From Alphaproteobacteria bacterium (GTDB lineage: Bacteria > Pseudomonadota > Alphaproteobacteria > Rs-D84), in the NCBI GenBank assembly GCA_015062495.1, contig SUUN01000002.1:306383-370382 (forward strand): a DNA stretch of 64,000 nt, given 5' to 3'. A program made the translations under genes and the position numbers. Below are positions 17,720-26,263 of this stretch, one piece after another. The notes under the pieces were generated by a model. It was not told the DNA's origin, ran no database searches, and worked only from the letters and a program-made list of their open reading frames with translations. Position 1 is the first letter of the stretch; the number at the start of each line of letters is the position of its first letter.

Positions 17720-18334
17720 TTATTGTCTGCACGAAAACACAGTACCCATTGTGTTTTGGATTTTATCCTGTTCGCGTTCAAATTGAATTTGTTCGTACGA
17801 TTTGATTCGATTTTTGATTAAAAATGCATCCTGTTCTTCGATATATTTGCGTTGTCCATCAATGCCCAGTCCTGCTATGTCATGGCCCCGCGTGGTATTA
17901 AAGAATTCTGGTCTGAATCCATATTCCCACGACAGGCGTATTCTGTCCGCGTCCCATAAACACGCAGACACCCCATCGGGTGCGACGCGTCCAATTGTAT
18001 GATTTCCAACCGCATATAAAATTTGTCGAATTGTTGATTCCGATAAATTTTTATAGTTTTTTGATAAAAAATCCCGCCCCACCAGGACCGCCCGCGGCCC
18101 ATGTTCTGTGCACCATTCGTCATTGGTGCGCGCACAGTCGTGCAACCCCGCCGCCAGAATTACTGGCAAAACATCCTGGTTAATACTGTATGCCAAATCA
18201 ATACCAAACAGTGCGACTTGATTTGTGTGGCTCAGTCCATGATATCCATATTTTGATTGTGTTGTGATTTCTGTGATTTGCGGCAAAATTTGATTAAAAT
18301 ACAGTTTGTAATAATATGCTTTGTCTTGCTTCAT
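17720..18334 (-). CDS. HD-domain protein, putative phosphohydrolase
   Basis: A 204-residue protein with the metal ligands expected of an HD domain: His32/His36 in YHGLSHTNQV, the His65-Asp66 pair in AAGLHDCART, and a later aspartate in LWDADRIRL (about 128-130). HD enzymes of this size usually cut phosphoesters, often of nucleotides; the substrate is unknown. A glutamine/glutamate-rich helical tail follows (residues 160-200). The ATG at 18334 has an AAGGGT ribosome site; a start at 18373 does not. It is divergent from the MarR operon. Confidence 0.7.
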   Translation of the reverse strand: MKQDKAYYYKLYFNQILPQITEITTQSKYGYHGLSHTNQVALFGIDLAYSINQDVLPVILAAGLHDCARTNDEWCTEHGPRAVLVGRDFLSKNYKNLSESTIRQILYAVGNHTIGRVAPDGVSACLWDADRIRLSWEYGFRPEFFNTTRGHDIAGLGIDGQRKYIEEQDAFLIKNRIKSYEQIQFEREQDKIQNTMGTVFSCRQ

Positions 18335-18427
18335 GATACCCTTCCATAAATCTCGGCCGAACAAATGTTGCACATAATTAAAATTATATCAAATGAAAAT
18401 ATTTTTTAGATTTTTTTCACAAAACAC

Positions 18428-18481
18428 TTGCAATTTAATCATTAAAACATATAATAATTAAGATTTTTAACAAAATTGCAA
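18428..18481 (+). promoter_or_regulatory. Promoter and candidate MarR operator
   Basis: -35 TTGCAA (18428-18433) and -10 TATAAT (18450-18455) are 16 bases apart. The spacer holds a perfect 13-base palindrome TTTAATCATTAAA (18434-18446). A wider inverted repeat TTGCAATTT (18428-18436) / AAATTGCAA (18473-18481) frames the promoter. A MarR dimer bound here would block RNA polymerase. Binding is inferred from position. Confidence 0.55.
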
Positions 18482-18508
18482 ATCAAACCTATTATACAGG
18501 GGATAAAA

Positions 18509-18958
18509 ATGGCGCGCAAGGAATTTGTTCGTTTAATGGAAGAAAATATTTGGACGTTGGATAAAATCGCAGACAAACTGCGTCTTGATCGTGTTGATAC
18601 AACCGGCTATCCGCGTCAGTTGATGTCAATTTTGGTGCGTTTGCACAATGGTGGGCGTGCAAAATTAAAAGACATCGCCCGCCGCGAACATGTGTCCGCG
18701 CCAAATTTATGTGCCGCATTCAGACGCTTAGAGGCTGATGGCCTGGTCATTCGTACGATTGATGACGCCGACCGTCGTAACACATGGTATTGTGTGTCTG
18801 AACGTGGTGCAGAATTGGCGGTTGTTGCGATGAATTTGTTTCGTGCGGGTGTTGAACGTGTTTTTGCGAATATTTCACGCGATGATGAGGCACGTCTGAC
18901 CGATGCGCTGCGTACAATGCACGATATTATCAAAAAGGTGGAGTTAGATAATGAATAA
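18509..18958 (+). CDS. MarR family transcriptional regulator
   Basis: A 149-residue winged-helix repressor. The helix-turn-helix falls at about residues 48-75 (KLKDIARREHVSAPNLCAAFRRLEADGLV) and the wing at 77-92, with the Asp-Arg-Arg typical of the MarR wing (DDADRRNTWY). MarR proteins bind palindromes in their own promoters and are released by small ligands. It heads a four-gene operon with a TolC-like protein, a short adaptor and an RND pump, and its coding end overlaps the tolC-like start by eight bases. The ATG at 18509 follows CAGGGGAT; an in-frame start at 18476 has no such site. Confidence 0.9.
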   Translation: MARKEFVRLMEENIWTLDKIADKLRLDRVDTTGYPRQLMSILVRLHNGGRAKLKDIARREHVSAPNLCAAFRRLEADGLVIRTIDDADRRNTWYCVSERGAELAVVAMNLFRAGVERVFANISRDDEARLTDALRTMHDIIKKVELDNE

Positions 18959-20282
18959 ATGTAAAACCATATCGATGGTCGCATGTTTATGCGCCGGCAT
19001 TTGTGTTTCGCCGGCGTATTCTTTGGACTTGTCCTTGAATGATGCGATTGCGAAAATCGAACATGAATCACACGATTTGAAAAAAGCCCAGGCCAATGTA
19101 TCCAAGGCCGAAGCATCCCTGGATGCAGCCAATGCATCACGTTGGTTTTCAATTGATGGAACGGCGTCATATATGAACATGGTGAATATTGAAAATCCAT
19201 CAGAATCCATGGGGATTGAATTACCACCTGAAATGGGGGGCTTAATTTCCGAATCCCTGGAAAACCAGTCTGTATTTATCGAAATTCCTGATAATATTTT
19301 CCAGGCGGGCCTGACATTTACCCAGCCTATTTATACATTTGGCAAAATCGGCAATGCGGTAAAGTCTGTTAAGTCTGCGATTAAAATGGCTGAATCTTCG
19401 CGGGAATTAACCCGTCGTTCGGTTCGCTATGCTGCGACTGACCTGTATTGGACGGCGAAAATGACCGACGAAATGGTGCGCTTGTCTGAAACGGATTTGA
19501 AAAACGCGCGCACCGCGAAAAGCAAATTGACATCCGCTGGTCGTGCCAACCGCAGCAATCTATTAAAAATTGAATCAGATATTATTTCCAAGGAAGTAAA
19601 CCTGGCGCAGACAAAATTCAATCGTGATACTGCCCACCGTATGTTAAAAATTATGGCGGGAATTGATGTGAACGAAGAATTAGTTTTGACAGACAATTTC
19701 CCGAATGAATTTTCGGCACTGGACGCCGGCGAATTGACGTCAACGCCCCAGTGGGAAATTTTGGACGAACAGGTAAACATGTACGAACGCGCGGCGCGTT
19801 CCAAACGTGCAAACAATTATCCGACATTGGCGGCAACGGCGTCTTATACATATTCTTCAATGGCAGGCGATATCGGTCATCTGTTCGATAAACGGGGTGG
19901 GCAGTCTGCGTATTGGGGATTGGCCTTGCAAATGCCGATTTTCAATGGTGGTTTAAATCGTGCCAACGCAACAGTCGAAGCGATGAATGCCGCCGCGGCG
20001 CGCGAAGACCTGGCCCAGGCCAAAAAAGTCACAACCGAAGAATACAACAACGCGATAAATCGTTATGATATGTTGCGCGATAATCTGGCGTCCCTGGAAA
20101 AAGCACGCGACCTGGCGGCAAAGACATATGAATTGTCCCAGAATCGCTTTGCGGCCGGTCAAACATCTGCGGTTGAATTGGCGGATGTGTCGGCGGGTTT
20201 ATATCAACTGGACGCATCTGTATTGCAAATGAAGTACAATATTTTAATGTCTGCGGAAACGGTGAAAAAGTTAGGTGAATAA
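18951..20282 (+). CDS. TolC family outer membrane efflux protein
   Basis: A 443-residue outer-membrane channel subunit. A signal peptide (about residues 1-24, cleavage after PAYS) is followed by two repeats of the TolC fold: long helices rich in Ala, Asn and Lys around 35-60, 160-230 and 325-420, with beta-barrel parts between. It would form the outer exit duct for the pump encoded downstream. Its start lies inside the marR gene and its stop codon ends two bases before the chosen start of the adaptor gene. A second, distinct TolC-like gene is at 34643. Confidence 0.88.
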   Translation: MNKCKTISMVACLCAGICVSPAYSLDLSLNDAIAKIEHESHDLKKAQANVSKAEASLDAANASRWFSIDGTASYMNMVNIENPSESMGIELPPEMGGLISESLENQSVFIEIPDNIFQAGLTFTQPIYTFGKIGNAVKSVKSAIKMAESSRELTRRSVRYAATDLYWTAKMTDEMVRLSETDLKNARTAKSKLTSAGRANRSNLLKIESDIISKEVNLAQTKFNRDTAHRMLKIMAGIDVNEELVLTDNFPNEFSALDAGELTSTPQWEILDEQVNMYERAARSKRANNYPTLAATASYTYSSMAGDIGHLFDKRGGQSAYWGLALQMPIFNGGLNRANATVEAMNAAAAREDLAQAKKVTTEEYNNAINRYDMLRDNLASLEKARDLAAKTYELSQNRFAAGQTSAVELADVSAGLYQLDASVLQMKYNILMSAETVKKLGE

Positions 20283-20283
20283 A

Positions 20284-20883
20284 ATGGAAAAAATACAAAG
20301 AACAATGGCAACAAAAAAATTCAAAAAAATCGCATACATTTCATTGGTTGCGATATTGGCGGGTTGGGTTATATTCCGCTTTGCGGCGGTTGCGTCTGAA
20401 AATGCGCGTTTTGTATTTAATGCATCGCGTGTTGCTGCGGACAAGGGCGCACCTGTTTTGGCAATTGAAATGTCAAGCGTACCTGGCACATTATATGAAC
20501 CGTTGGCGGTCAAAAACAACCGTGCATACGTGTCGGCCGCCCGCGCCCAGAAACTGCGTGCCGGTCAAAAAATTGGGGCTGGTAAAATTACATCTGTGTC
20601 GTCCAGTATTGACTATGACACGGGTATGTATATTGTTCGCACAACGGGTGTATCTGATGGATTACAAATGGCGGAATTTACGACAACGGGGCACTTTGTT
20701 CCATTATATGCTATTACCGATGGTTCTGTTTTTGTAATTGAAAATGGTGTGGCGACGGCGCGCAATGTAAACGTTGCCCGTCAGGATTCTGAAAACGCAT
20801 ATATTGCATCGGGCCTGCGTGACGGTGACATTGTTATTTTGTCATCTGTTCGTGCCGGCGATAAAGTTCAAATGAAAAATTAG
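20284..20883 (+). CDS. Very short RND-associated membrane fusion (adaptor) protein lacking the hairpin region
   Basis: A 199-residue protein in the place of an AcrA/MexA-type adaptor. A transmembrane or signal helix (about residues 16-36) leads into a short segment that resembles half of a lipoyl/beta-barrel region (VKNNRAYVSAARAQKLRAGQ), a beta-barrel-like block and a membrane-proximal block (DGSVFVIENGVATARNVNV... SGLRDGDIVI). Ordinary adaptors are 350-400 residues and contain two lipoyl halves around a long alpha-helical hairpin that docks on TolC. No hairpin is present here. I chose the ATG at 20284, six bases after TTAGGTGA, over a GTG at 20275. Confidence 0.65.
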   Translation: MEKIQRTMATKKFKKIAYISLVAILAGWVIFRFAAVASENARFVFNASRVAADKGAPVLAIEMSSVPGTLYEPLAVKNNRAYVSAARAQKLRAGQKIGAGKITSVSSSIDYDTGMYIVRTTGVSDGLQMAEFTTTGHFVPLYAITDGSVFVIENGVATARNVNVARQDSENAYIASGLRDGDIVILSSVRAGDKVQMKN

Positions 20884-20901
20884 GGCAGGGGGGTATAAGA
20901 T

Positions 20902-23900
20902 ATGTTAAAGTTTTTTGTTCGCAGACCAATTACCACATTAATGTTTGTCTTAGTATGGGTTGTATTGGGACTGGTATCATTTCCAAATATGAATATTGAA
21001 CGCACACCTGCGTTGGATTTTCCATTGGTGACATCGACATTTATTTATCCAGGGGCATCACCCGCCGAACTGGAATCCCAGGTTGTCAAACGTGCCGAAG
21101 ATGCCATCAGTGAAGTTTCCGAATTGAAAAAGGTGTCTTCATACATTTATGAAAACAGTGCCATGGTAATGGCAGAATTTAATCTGGGTGTAAACGTTAA
21201 CGACAAATCATCTGAAATCAAAAATAAATTAGATTCTTTGATAACAGAATTCCCAGATGACATGGAACAACCAATGGTGGAAAAATTAAATCCACTGCAA
21301 GAATCCGTGGTTGATATTGTAATCCGTGGTGCGGATGCCCGCGATGTCGAAGAATATGTTGACGATGTTCTGTCCACAAAAATTACAGGGATTAAAGGCG
21401 TTGCCAGTGTTTCTGTGTTTGGTGGTCGCGAACGCGCAATTCGCATTGCGATGAATCCTGATTCAATGGCGGCGCACGGTGTTACGGTGATGGATATCGT
21501 ATCTGCACTGGGGGCGCATAATCTGAATGTCCCAGGCGGTAAAATTGAAACGTCGTCAAATTCATCAAACGTGCGTTTTATTGGCGAATTTGCATCTGTT
21601 GATGAAATTGCTAATTTGCGTTTGACCACGGTCGAAGGCGACAACTTCAAATTATCTGACGTTGCCCAGATTACAGATGCCGCCCGCGACATTGAAAATG
21701 GCGCGCGCTATAACGGTGAATCCGTTGTGATTGCGTCGGTGGTCAAGGCATCTGACGGTAACGCCATTAATATTTCAAATGCACTGCGTGAACGCATGCC
21801 TGAATTCCAGGCGGATATGTCTGCGCGTTTTCCAAATGCTGAAATGTTGATTGCGGCGGATTCGTCTATCGCGGTATCTGATGAAACAGACAGCACCATC
21901 AACGGTATTATCCTGGGGGTTCTGTTAACTGTATTGGTATTGTTGGCATTTACGCGCAACTGGCGTTCCACAGTTATCGCAGGCGTCGTTATTCCAGCGT
22001 CATTGGTTGCGGGCTTCTTCTTTATGGATAACAGTAATTTTACCATTAACGCATTGACGTTGTTGGCATATTCGTCTGCACTGGGGACATTGGTGTCGAA
22101 CGCAATTATTTTGATTGAATCTGCCCTGCAAGAATTACGTGCTGGCAAAAATCCCGAAGACGCCGCAATTGACGGAACCAAGAAAGTTGCCGTATCTGTT
22201 TTGGCGGGTGTTGGCACAAACGTTGTGGTGTTCTTGCCACTGGCATTTATGGGTGGAATCGTTGGACAATTCATGGTGCAATTTGGTATGACAGTTGTGT
22301 ATCTGACGGTATTGTCGTTGATGTTCTCGTTCACATTGACGCCAATGATGATTGCAAAATTCTTGCGCCTGACGGATAAAAACAATAAATCAGCCAAGAA
22401 AAAACAGACCGAATATCCAAAACCAACCAGCACCGGTTGGATGCGTCGTTGGTTTGAATTTCAGGGACGTCACCCATGGCGCGTTATTGGTATGGCGGTT
22501 GTGATATTTATTGCATCGACAATGCTGATGAAATTTGTTGGTAATGAATTCTCGCCATCGACGGACGCGAATGAAATTACAATCACAGCGCGCGCCCCAA
22601 TGGGTTCAACGTTTGAAAAATCTGAATCGATTGCAATGCAAATTGAACAGCGTCTGACCGAATTTCCCGAAGTTGCCGCTACAACCGTAAAAATCGGCGA
22701 CCAGGGCTTACAAAACATCGATATTATCGTTGAATTGGTCGATGTATCCGATCGCGATATATCGGACAAAATGTTGGCCCAAAAAATATTGCCTGCAATC
22801 GCAGATGTCGCAGATGCTGAAATTCAGATTCGTGCCGGCGAAGCGTCATCGGCCGGTGTGTCATCTGACCTGGTGTTAAACGTATTTGGACCGGACGATG
22901 CCAAACGCGAAGCATACGCCGCCCAAATTATTGACACAATCAACCAGATACCCGAGGTTCAATCCGCCGTCCGCGCACAACAGTTGCCGGCCATGGAAAC
23001 CCAGTTCATCCCAGACCAAGAAAAAATGAATTTCTGGGGTGTGCAAAATGCATACGCGGGCACAACATTGCGTACCGCGCTGTACGGGAACGATGATTAT
23101 AAATACAAAGAAAATGGCGAAGAATATCCAATCATCCTGGAATTTGCCCGCCCGTTCAAGAACGCATCTTTGTTTGATAACGTCTATGTAAATTCGCAAA
23201 AGGGCATGGTTGCATTATCCGACCTGGGTGATGTAAAAATGGCGCGTGCGACACCTGACATTCGTCGTCTGGATAAAAACCGCCTGACCGAAATTGACAT
23301 CAATATCGGTAAATCAACCATGGGCCCAGTCCAGGCCAAGATTCAATCTGAATTAAACAAGATTGATTGGGAATACGGATATTTTGCCGAATTTGGTGGC
23401 ATGTCTGAAATCCAGGGCGAAACCACCGGTGAAATCGGCCAGGCTTTCTTGTTGGCAACGATTCTGACATTTATGTTGTTGGCGGCAATTTTGAATTCGC
23501 TTGCGCATCCGCTGACGATTGCAACATCAATCTTGACCAGTTTTACAGGCGTATTTATCTTGATGTTCTTGTCTGGTGCGACAATGAACGTTGGTGCGAT
23601 GTTGGCGTTTGTTATGTTGGTGGGCTTGGTGGTTAACAATAACATTTTGGTATTAGAACCCACAATCAATCGTGTGGCTGCGGGTGAAGATATGCACGCC
23701 GCCCTGTGGACTGAATTGATGGATAAAAAGAACATGGTTTTGATGACATCAATCGCAGTTATCGCCGGTATGGTTCCCCAGTTATGGTCAATCGACGGTA
23801 TGAAGGTCGCAATGGGTGCGGTTATGATTGGTGGTATGTTTGCAAGTCTTGTATTTACATTCACCCTGACGCCGGCGATATTCTTTGTAATGGAACGTGC

Positions 23901-23931
23901 GCGTCGTTGGAAACCAAAATGGCGCAAATAA
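20902..23931 (+). CDS. RND superfamily transporter (AcrB/MexB-like) with altered proton-relay residues
   Basis: A 1009-residue inner-membrane pump with 12 helices: TM1 at residues 10-28, two large periplasmic loops (30-330 and about 550-860), and helix clusters at 335-500 and 870-1000. The start FVRRPITTLMF is typical of HAE-type RND pumps. In AcrB, TM4 carries Asp407-Asp408 and TM10 Lys940, which relay protons. The aligned positions here are Ser399-Asn400 (LVSNAIILIE) and Asn912 (GLVVNNNILVLE). So the known proton path seems absent. It is the last gene of the marR operon and ends at a terminator. Confidence 0.88.
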   Translation: MLKFFVRRPITTLMFVLVWVVLGLVSFPNMNIERTPALDFPLVTSTFIYPGASPAELESQVVKRAEDAISEVSELKKVSSYIYENSAMVMAEFNLGVNVNDKSSEIKNKLDSLITEFPDDMEQPMVEKLNPLQESVVDIVIRGADARDVEEYVDDVLSTKITGIKGVASVSVFGGRERAIRIAMNPDSMAAHGVTVMDIVSALGAHNLNVPGGKIETSSNSSNVRFIGEFASVDEIANLRLTTVEGDNFKLSDVAQITDAARDIENGARYNGESVVIASVVKASDGNAINISNALRERMPEFQADMSARFPNAEMLIAADSSIAVSDETDSTINGIILGVLLTVLVLLAFTRNWRSTVIAGVVIPASLVAGFFFMDNSNFTINALTLLAYSSALGTLVSNAIILIESALQELRAGKNPEDAAIDGTKKVAVSVLAGVGTNVVVFLPLAFMGGIVGQFMVQFGMTVVYLTVLSLMFSFTLTPMMIAKFLRLTDKNNKSAKKKQTEYPKPTSTGWMRRWFEFQGRHPWRVIGMAVVIFIASTMLMKFVGNEFSPSTDANEITITARAPMGSTFEKSESIAMQIEQRLTEFPEVAATTVKIGDQGLQNIDIIVELVDVSDRDISDKMLAQKILPAIADVADAEIQIRAGEASSAGVSSDLVLNVFGPDDAKREAYAAQIIDTINQIPEVQSAVRAQQLPAMETQFIPDQEKMNFWGVQNAYAGTTLRTALYGNDDYKYKENGEEYPIILEFARPFKNASLFDNVYVNSQKGMVALSDLGDVKMARATPDIRRLDKNRLTEIDINIGKSTMGPVQAKIQSELNKIDWEYGYFAEFGGMSEIQGETTGEIGQAFLLATILTFMLLAAILNSLAHPLTIATSILTSFTGVFILMFLSGATMNVGAMLAFVMLVGLVVNNNILVLEPTINRVAAGEDMHAALWTELMDKKNMVLMTSIAVIAGMVPQLWSIDGMKVAMGAVMIGGMFASLVFTFTLTPAIFFVMERARRWKPKWRK

Positions 23932-23934
23932 AAG

Positions 23935-23959
23935 ATCCCGCCGAATGGCGGGATTTTTT
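23935..23959. terminator. Bidirectional intrinsic terminator
   Basis: The stem ATCCCGCC/GGCGGGAT has a 4-base loop and a T run, between the RND gene and the convergent RNHCP gene. Confidence 0.85.
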
Positions 23960-24272
23960 ATTTCCCAAAAATAAACGAATTATTTTTTGATATTTCGATA
24001 ATTGCGTCCATGTTGTCATCGTCGGATGTTCGTTGACGTTTGACTTTGCCGCAAATTTCGCATTTATGTGTAATGATAAATTTATCCCCGTCGGATTCGA
24101 CGGCGATTGGCGTCATCATACCGCCACATGTCGCGGCGCGGTCGCCCGGATTATTATCCACATGACGCGACCACAGACACTTTGGGCAATGGTTTGTATA
24201 TCCATTACCATGTACAACTGCGCCACAATGGGCGCAGTTAAAATCTTCGACTGTTTTTGTAAAGCCTTTCAT
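23958..24272 (-). CDS. RNHCP domain protein (zinc-binding)
   Basis: A 104-residue protein with the RNHCP-type block TNHCPKCLWSRHVDNNPGDR (residues 26-45). Three Cys pairs are visible: C13/C16, C29/C32 and C71/C74, which fit zinc binding. The function of the family is unknown. Its ATG overlaps the stop codon of gapR (TAATG), so the two are translated together. Confidence 0.8.
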   Translation of the reverse strand: MKGFTKTVEDFNCAHCGAVVHGNGYTNHCPKCLWSRHVDNNPGDRAATCGGMMTPIAVESDGDKFIITHKCEICGKVKRQRTSDDDNMDAIIEISKNNSFIFGK

Positions 24273-24520
24273 TATATACCCAGTGCGTTGCGGTACATCT
24301 GTGTTAATTCGTCCGCTTCATCCAGTTCATCTGGGTCCAACTTGCGCAGGCGTATCATCTGGCGAATGTATTTTGGGTCGAACCCGGCGGATTTAGCCTC
24401 GGAATAAATTTCTTTGATATCTGCTGCGATTGCGGCGGTATCTTCATTTAATTTTTCGATACGTTCGATAATGCTTAACAATTGTTGGTTATCAATTGCG
24501 CCATGATTTGCCTGTTTCAT
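24272..24520 (-). CDS. gapR: Nucleoid-associated protein GapR (DUF2312)
   Basis: A small 82-residue helical protein. The stretch LLSIIERIEKLNEDTAAIAADIKEIYSEAKSAGFDPK, then IRQMIRLRKLDPDE, is characteristic of DUF2312. In Caulobacter, GapR binds AT-rich overtwisted DNA ahead of forks and RNA polymerase and is needed for chromosome replication and topology. The family is essentially alphaproteobacterial, which supports the placement of this genome. It forms a two-gene operon with the RNHCP protein and is transcribed away from pyruvate kinase; the shared gap holds two palindromes. Confidence 0.9.
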   Translation of the reverse strand: MKQANHGAIDNQQLLSIIERIEKLNEDTAAIAADIKEIYSEAKSAGFDPKYIRQMIRLRKLDPDELDEADELTQMYRNALGI

Positions 24521-24550
24521 TTCTGTTTTCCCCTTGTTTATTTATGGCAA

Positions 24551-24606
24551 TTATGATATATCATAAATCGTAAAAATCAAGAAAACAAATTTAAGATATA
24601 TCTAAG
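24551..24606. promoter_or_regulatory. Two GATATATC palindromes between gapR and pyk
   Basis: A perfect 16-base palindrome TTATGATATATCATAA (24551-24566) and a second palindrome with AGATATATCT (24594-24603) share the core GATATATC. Their centres lie 40 bases apart, close to four helical turns. The second overlaps the ribosome site of pyk. The arrangement fits cooperative repressor binding; the protein is unknown. Confidence 0.45.
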
Positions 24607-24614
24607 GAAACATA

Positions 24615-25985
24615 ATGAATAAATATACAAAAATCACTGCATCGATTGGCCCAAAGTGCGAAGACAAAGAAACCCTGACGCGTATGATTTCGGCGGGTGT
24701 TAACATGTGCCGCCTGAATTTTAGTCATGATACCGGCGACGTCCAGGGGCATAAAATCGATATGATACGTGAAATTTCAAATGAATTAAATACACCTGTT
24801 GCGATTATGATTGATTTACAGGGGCCAAAACACCGCATTGGTAACTTTGAAACCGAAGATAAATATCCACTAACCATCGGCCAGAAATTCACATTTGACA
24901 CCGACCCAACCCCGGGTAATGCAACGCGTGTCCAGTTGCCCGATGCCGATGTTTTGGGGTCGTTAAACGTTGGTGACAGAATTTTGTTAAACGATGGTAA
25001 AATTGAAATGCGTGTTGATTTTGCGTCACCTGAACGCGTTGATGCAACGGTTATTCGCGGTACTGAAATTTGGTCGCGTCGCGGCTTTAATTTGCCCGAT
25101 ACCGAAGTCAACACATCTGTCCTGACGGCCAAGGATCGCGCAGACCTGGAATACGCAATCACCAAGAATCCAGACTATGTTGCGATTTCATTCGTGCAAA
25201 AGCCCGAAGACGTTGCCGAAGTTCGTGATTTCATCACCGCGCGCAGCGCACACCCAATTAAAATCATCGCGAAAATCGAACGTCCAAACGCGGTTGAACG
25301 CATCACAGATATCGCCGCCGCCGCCGATGGCATTATGATTGCGCGTGGCGACCTGGCGGTCGAAGTGCCATATGCCGAAGTTCCCGCAATTTCCCGTCAT
25401 ATCATCCGCGAATGTCGCAAAATGAACAAACCTGTGATTGTTGCAACCCAGATGTTGGGTTCTATGGTAAACAGTGAATTTCCAACCCGTGCCGAAATCA
25501 CAGACGTCGCGAACACTGCATACCTGCGCGCAGATTCAACCATGACATCCGAAGAAACAACCATTGGAATTAATCCGGTGAACGTAATTGAAACGATGTA
25601 CAATATTCTGGCGCACGCAGACGCAGACGCGATTGCCAATCCTTATGATTGGTCGCGTGTTGAAAATATTCCTGAAAACGATTGGTCACGTTCGGTTGCG
25701 TCCATGGCGTATTTGAACCGTGCGTCTGCAATTGTTGTGTTCGCGCGTGACACCATTGCCACAACCCAGATTTCGTGCCGCAAACCCGACATCCCGGTTA
25801 TTGCGGTATGTAATGAATCTGTTGTTGCGAACCAGTTGTGCCTGGCGCGTGGTGTGTTCCCAATTTATTGCCCAGAATTATTCGGTATGCGTGATGCGTT
25901 TAATTCCGCACGCCGGTTTAATATCAATATAGGTAAATTGGTTATCGTGGACGAAGATAAAATCAGCCTGCGTACATTGGATTAA
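24615..25985 (+). CDS. pyk: Pyruvate kinase
   Basis: Converts phosphoenolpyruvate and ADP to pyruvate and ATP, the last step of glycolysis. The 456-residue enzyme shows the N-terminal TKITASIGPK, RLNFSH, DLQGPKHRIG, the B domain (about 68-165), the catalytic block IIAKIERPNAVERI, GIMIARGDLAVEVP and the MNKPVIVATQML stretch. The C-terminal regulatory domain is present but short. The window also encodes pyruvate phosphate dikinase (38239), which can run the same step with pyrophosphate. Monocistronic, with strong AAGGAAA ribosome site and a terminator. Confidence 0.96.
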   Translation: MNKYTKITASIGPKCEDKETLTRMISAGVNMCRLNFSHDTGDVQGHKIDMIREISNELNTPVAIMIDLQGPKHRIGNFETEDKYPLTIGQKFTFDTDPTPGNATRVQLPDADVLGSLNVGDRILLNDGKIEMRVDFASPERVDATVIRGTEIWSRRGFNLPDTEVNTSVLTAKDRADLEYAITKNPDYVAISFVQKPEDVAEVRDFITARSAHPIKIIAKIERPNAVERITDIAAAADGIMIARGDLAVEVPYAEVPAISRHIIRECRKMNKPVIVATQMLGSMVNSEFPTRAEITDVANTAYLRADSTMTSEETTIGINPVNVIETMYNILAHADADAIANPYDWSRVENIPENDWSRSVASMAYLNRASAIVVFARDTIATTQISCRKPDIPVIAVCNESVVANQLCLARGVFPIYCPELFGMRDAFNSARRFNINIGKLVIVDEDKISLRTLD

Positions 25986-25987
25986 AA

Positions 25988-26012
25988 AAATCCCCCGCCC
26001 GGGGGATTTTTA
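25988..26012 (+). terminator. Intrinsic terminator of pyk
   Basis: The stem AATCCCCC/GGGGGATT with loop GCCC is followed by a T run directly after the pyk stop codon. Confidence 0.85.
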
Positions 26013-26109
26013 TTAGTGTGGCACAAAGCATTTGTGTTTTTATTTTTATCGATATATAATTACCGTGCGCTGGGGAATTTCCAGTGTGGGGTATAAAGAC
26101 CTCTCCAAG

Positions 26110-26240
26110 ATGTCAGAGATGACAATAACCATCTCCAACCTAAGTGGTTGGAGGGTTGTGATATACATAAATAAGCAACACTATTCTTGGATAGTCTTTA
26201 ACCTCCAACCGCTTTTGATTATCAATTGCGGTTCTTTTTT
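26110..26240 (+). promoter_or_regulatory. Attenuator-like leader with mutually exclusive hairpins
   Basis: Four segments can pair in two ways. Segment 1 CTCCAACC (26133-26140) pairs with segment 2 GGTTGGAG (26146-26153). Segment 2, extended to GGTTGGAGGGTT, can instead pair with segment 3 AACCTCCAACC (26200-26210). The end of segment 3, AACCGC (26207-26212), also pairs with segment 4 GCGGTT (26228-26233), which is followed by TCTTTTTT, a terminator form. Thus 1:2 allows the terminator and 2:3 prevents it. It lies directly upstream of the small gene at 26264. A short frame starts at ATG 26110, but it lacks a clear ribosome site. Confidence 0.5.
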
Positions 26241-26263
26241 AACCTTTTTATTTATGGGGCGCA

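Noticed and set aside
20275..20283. GTG start of the short adaptor gene
   Set aside because: The AGGTGA ribosome site overlaps the GTG; the ATG at 20284 has proper spacing.
24154..24162. Perfect DnaA box TTATCCACA
   Set aside because: It lies in the RNHCP coding region where it encodes the conserved VDNN stretch, and there is no cluster of further boxes.
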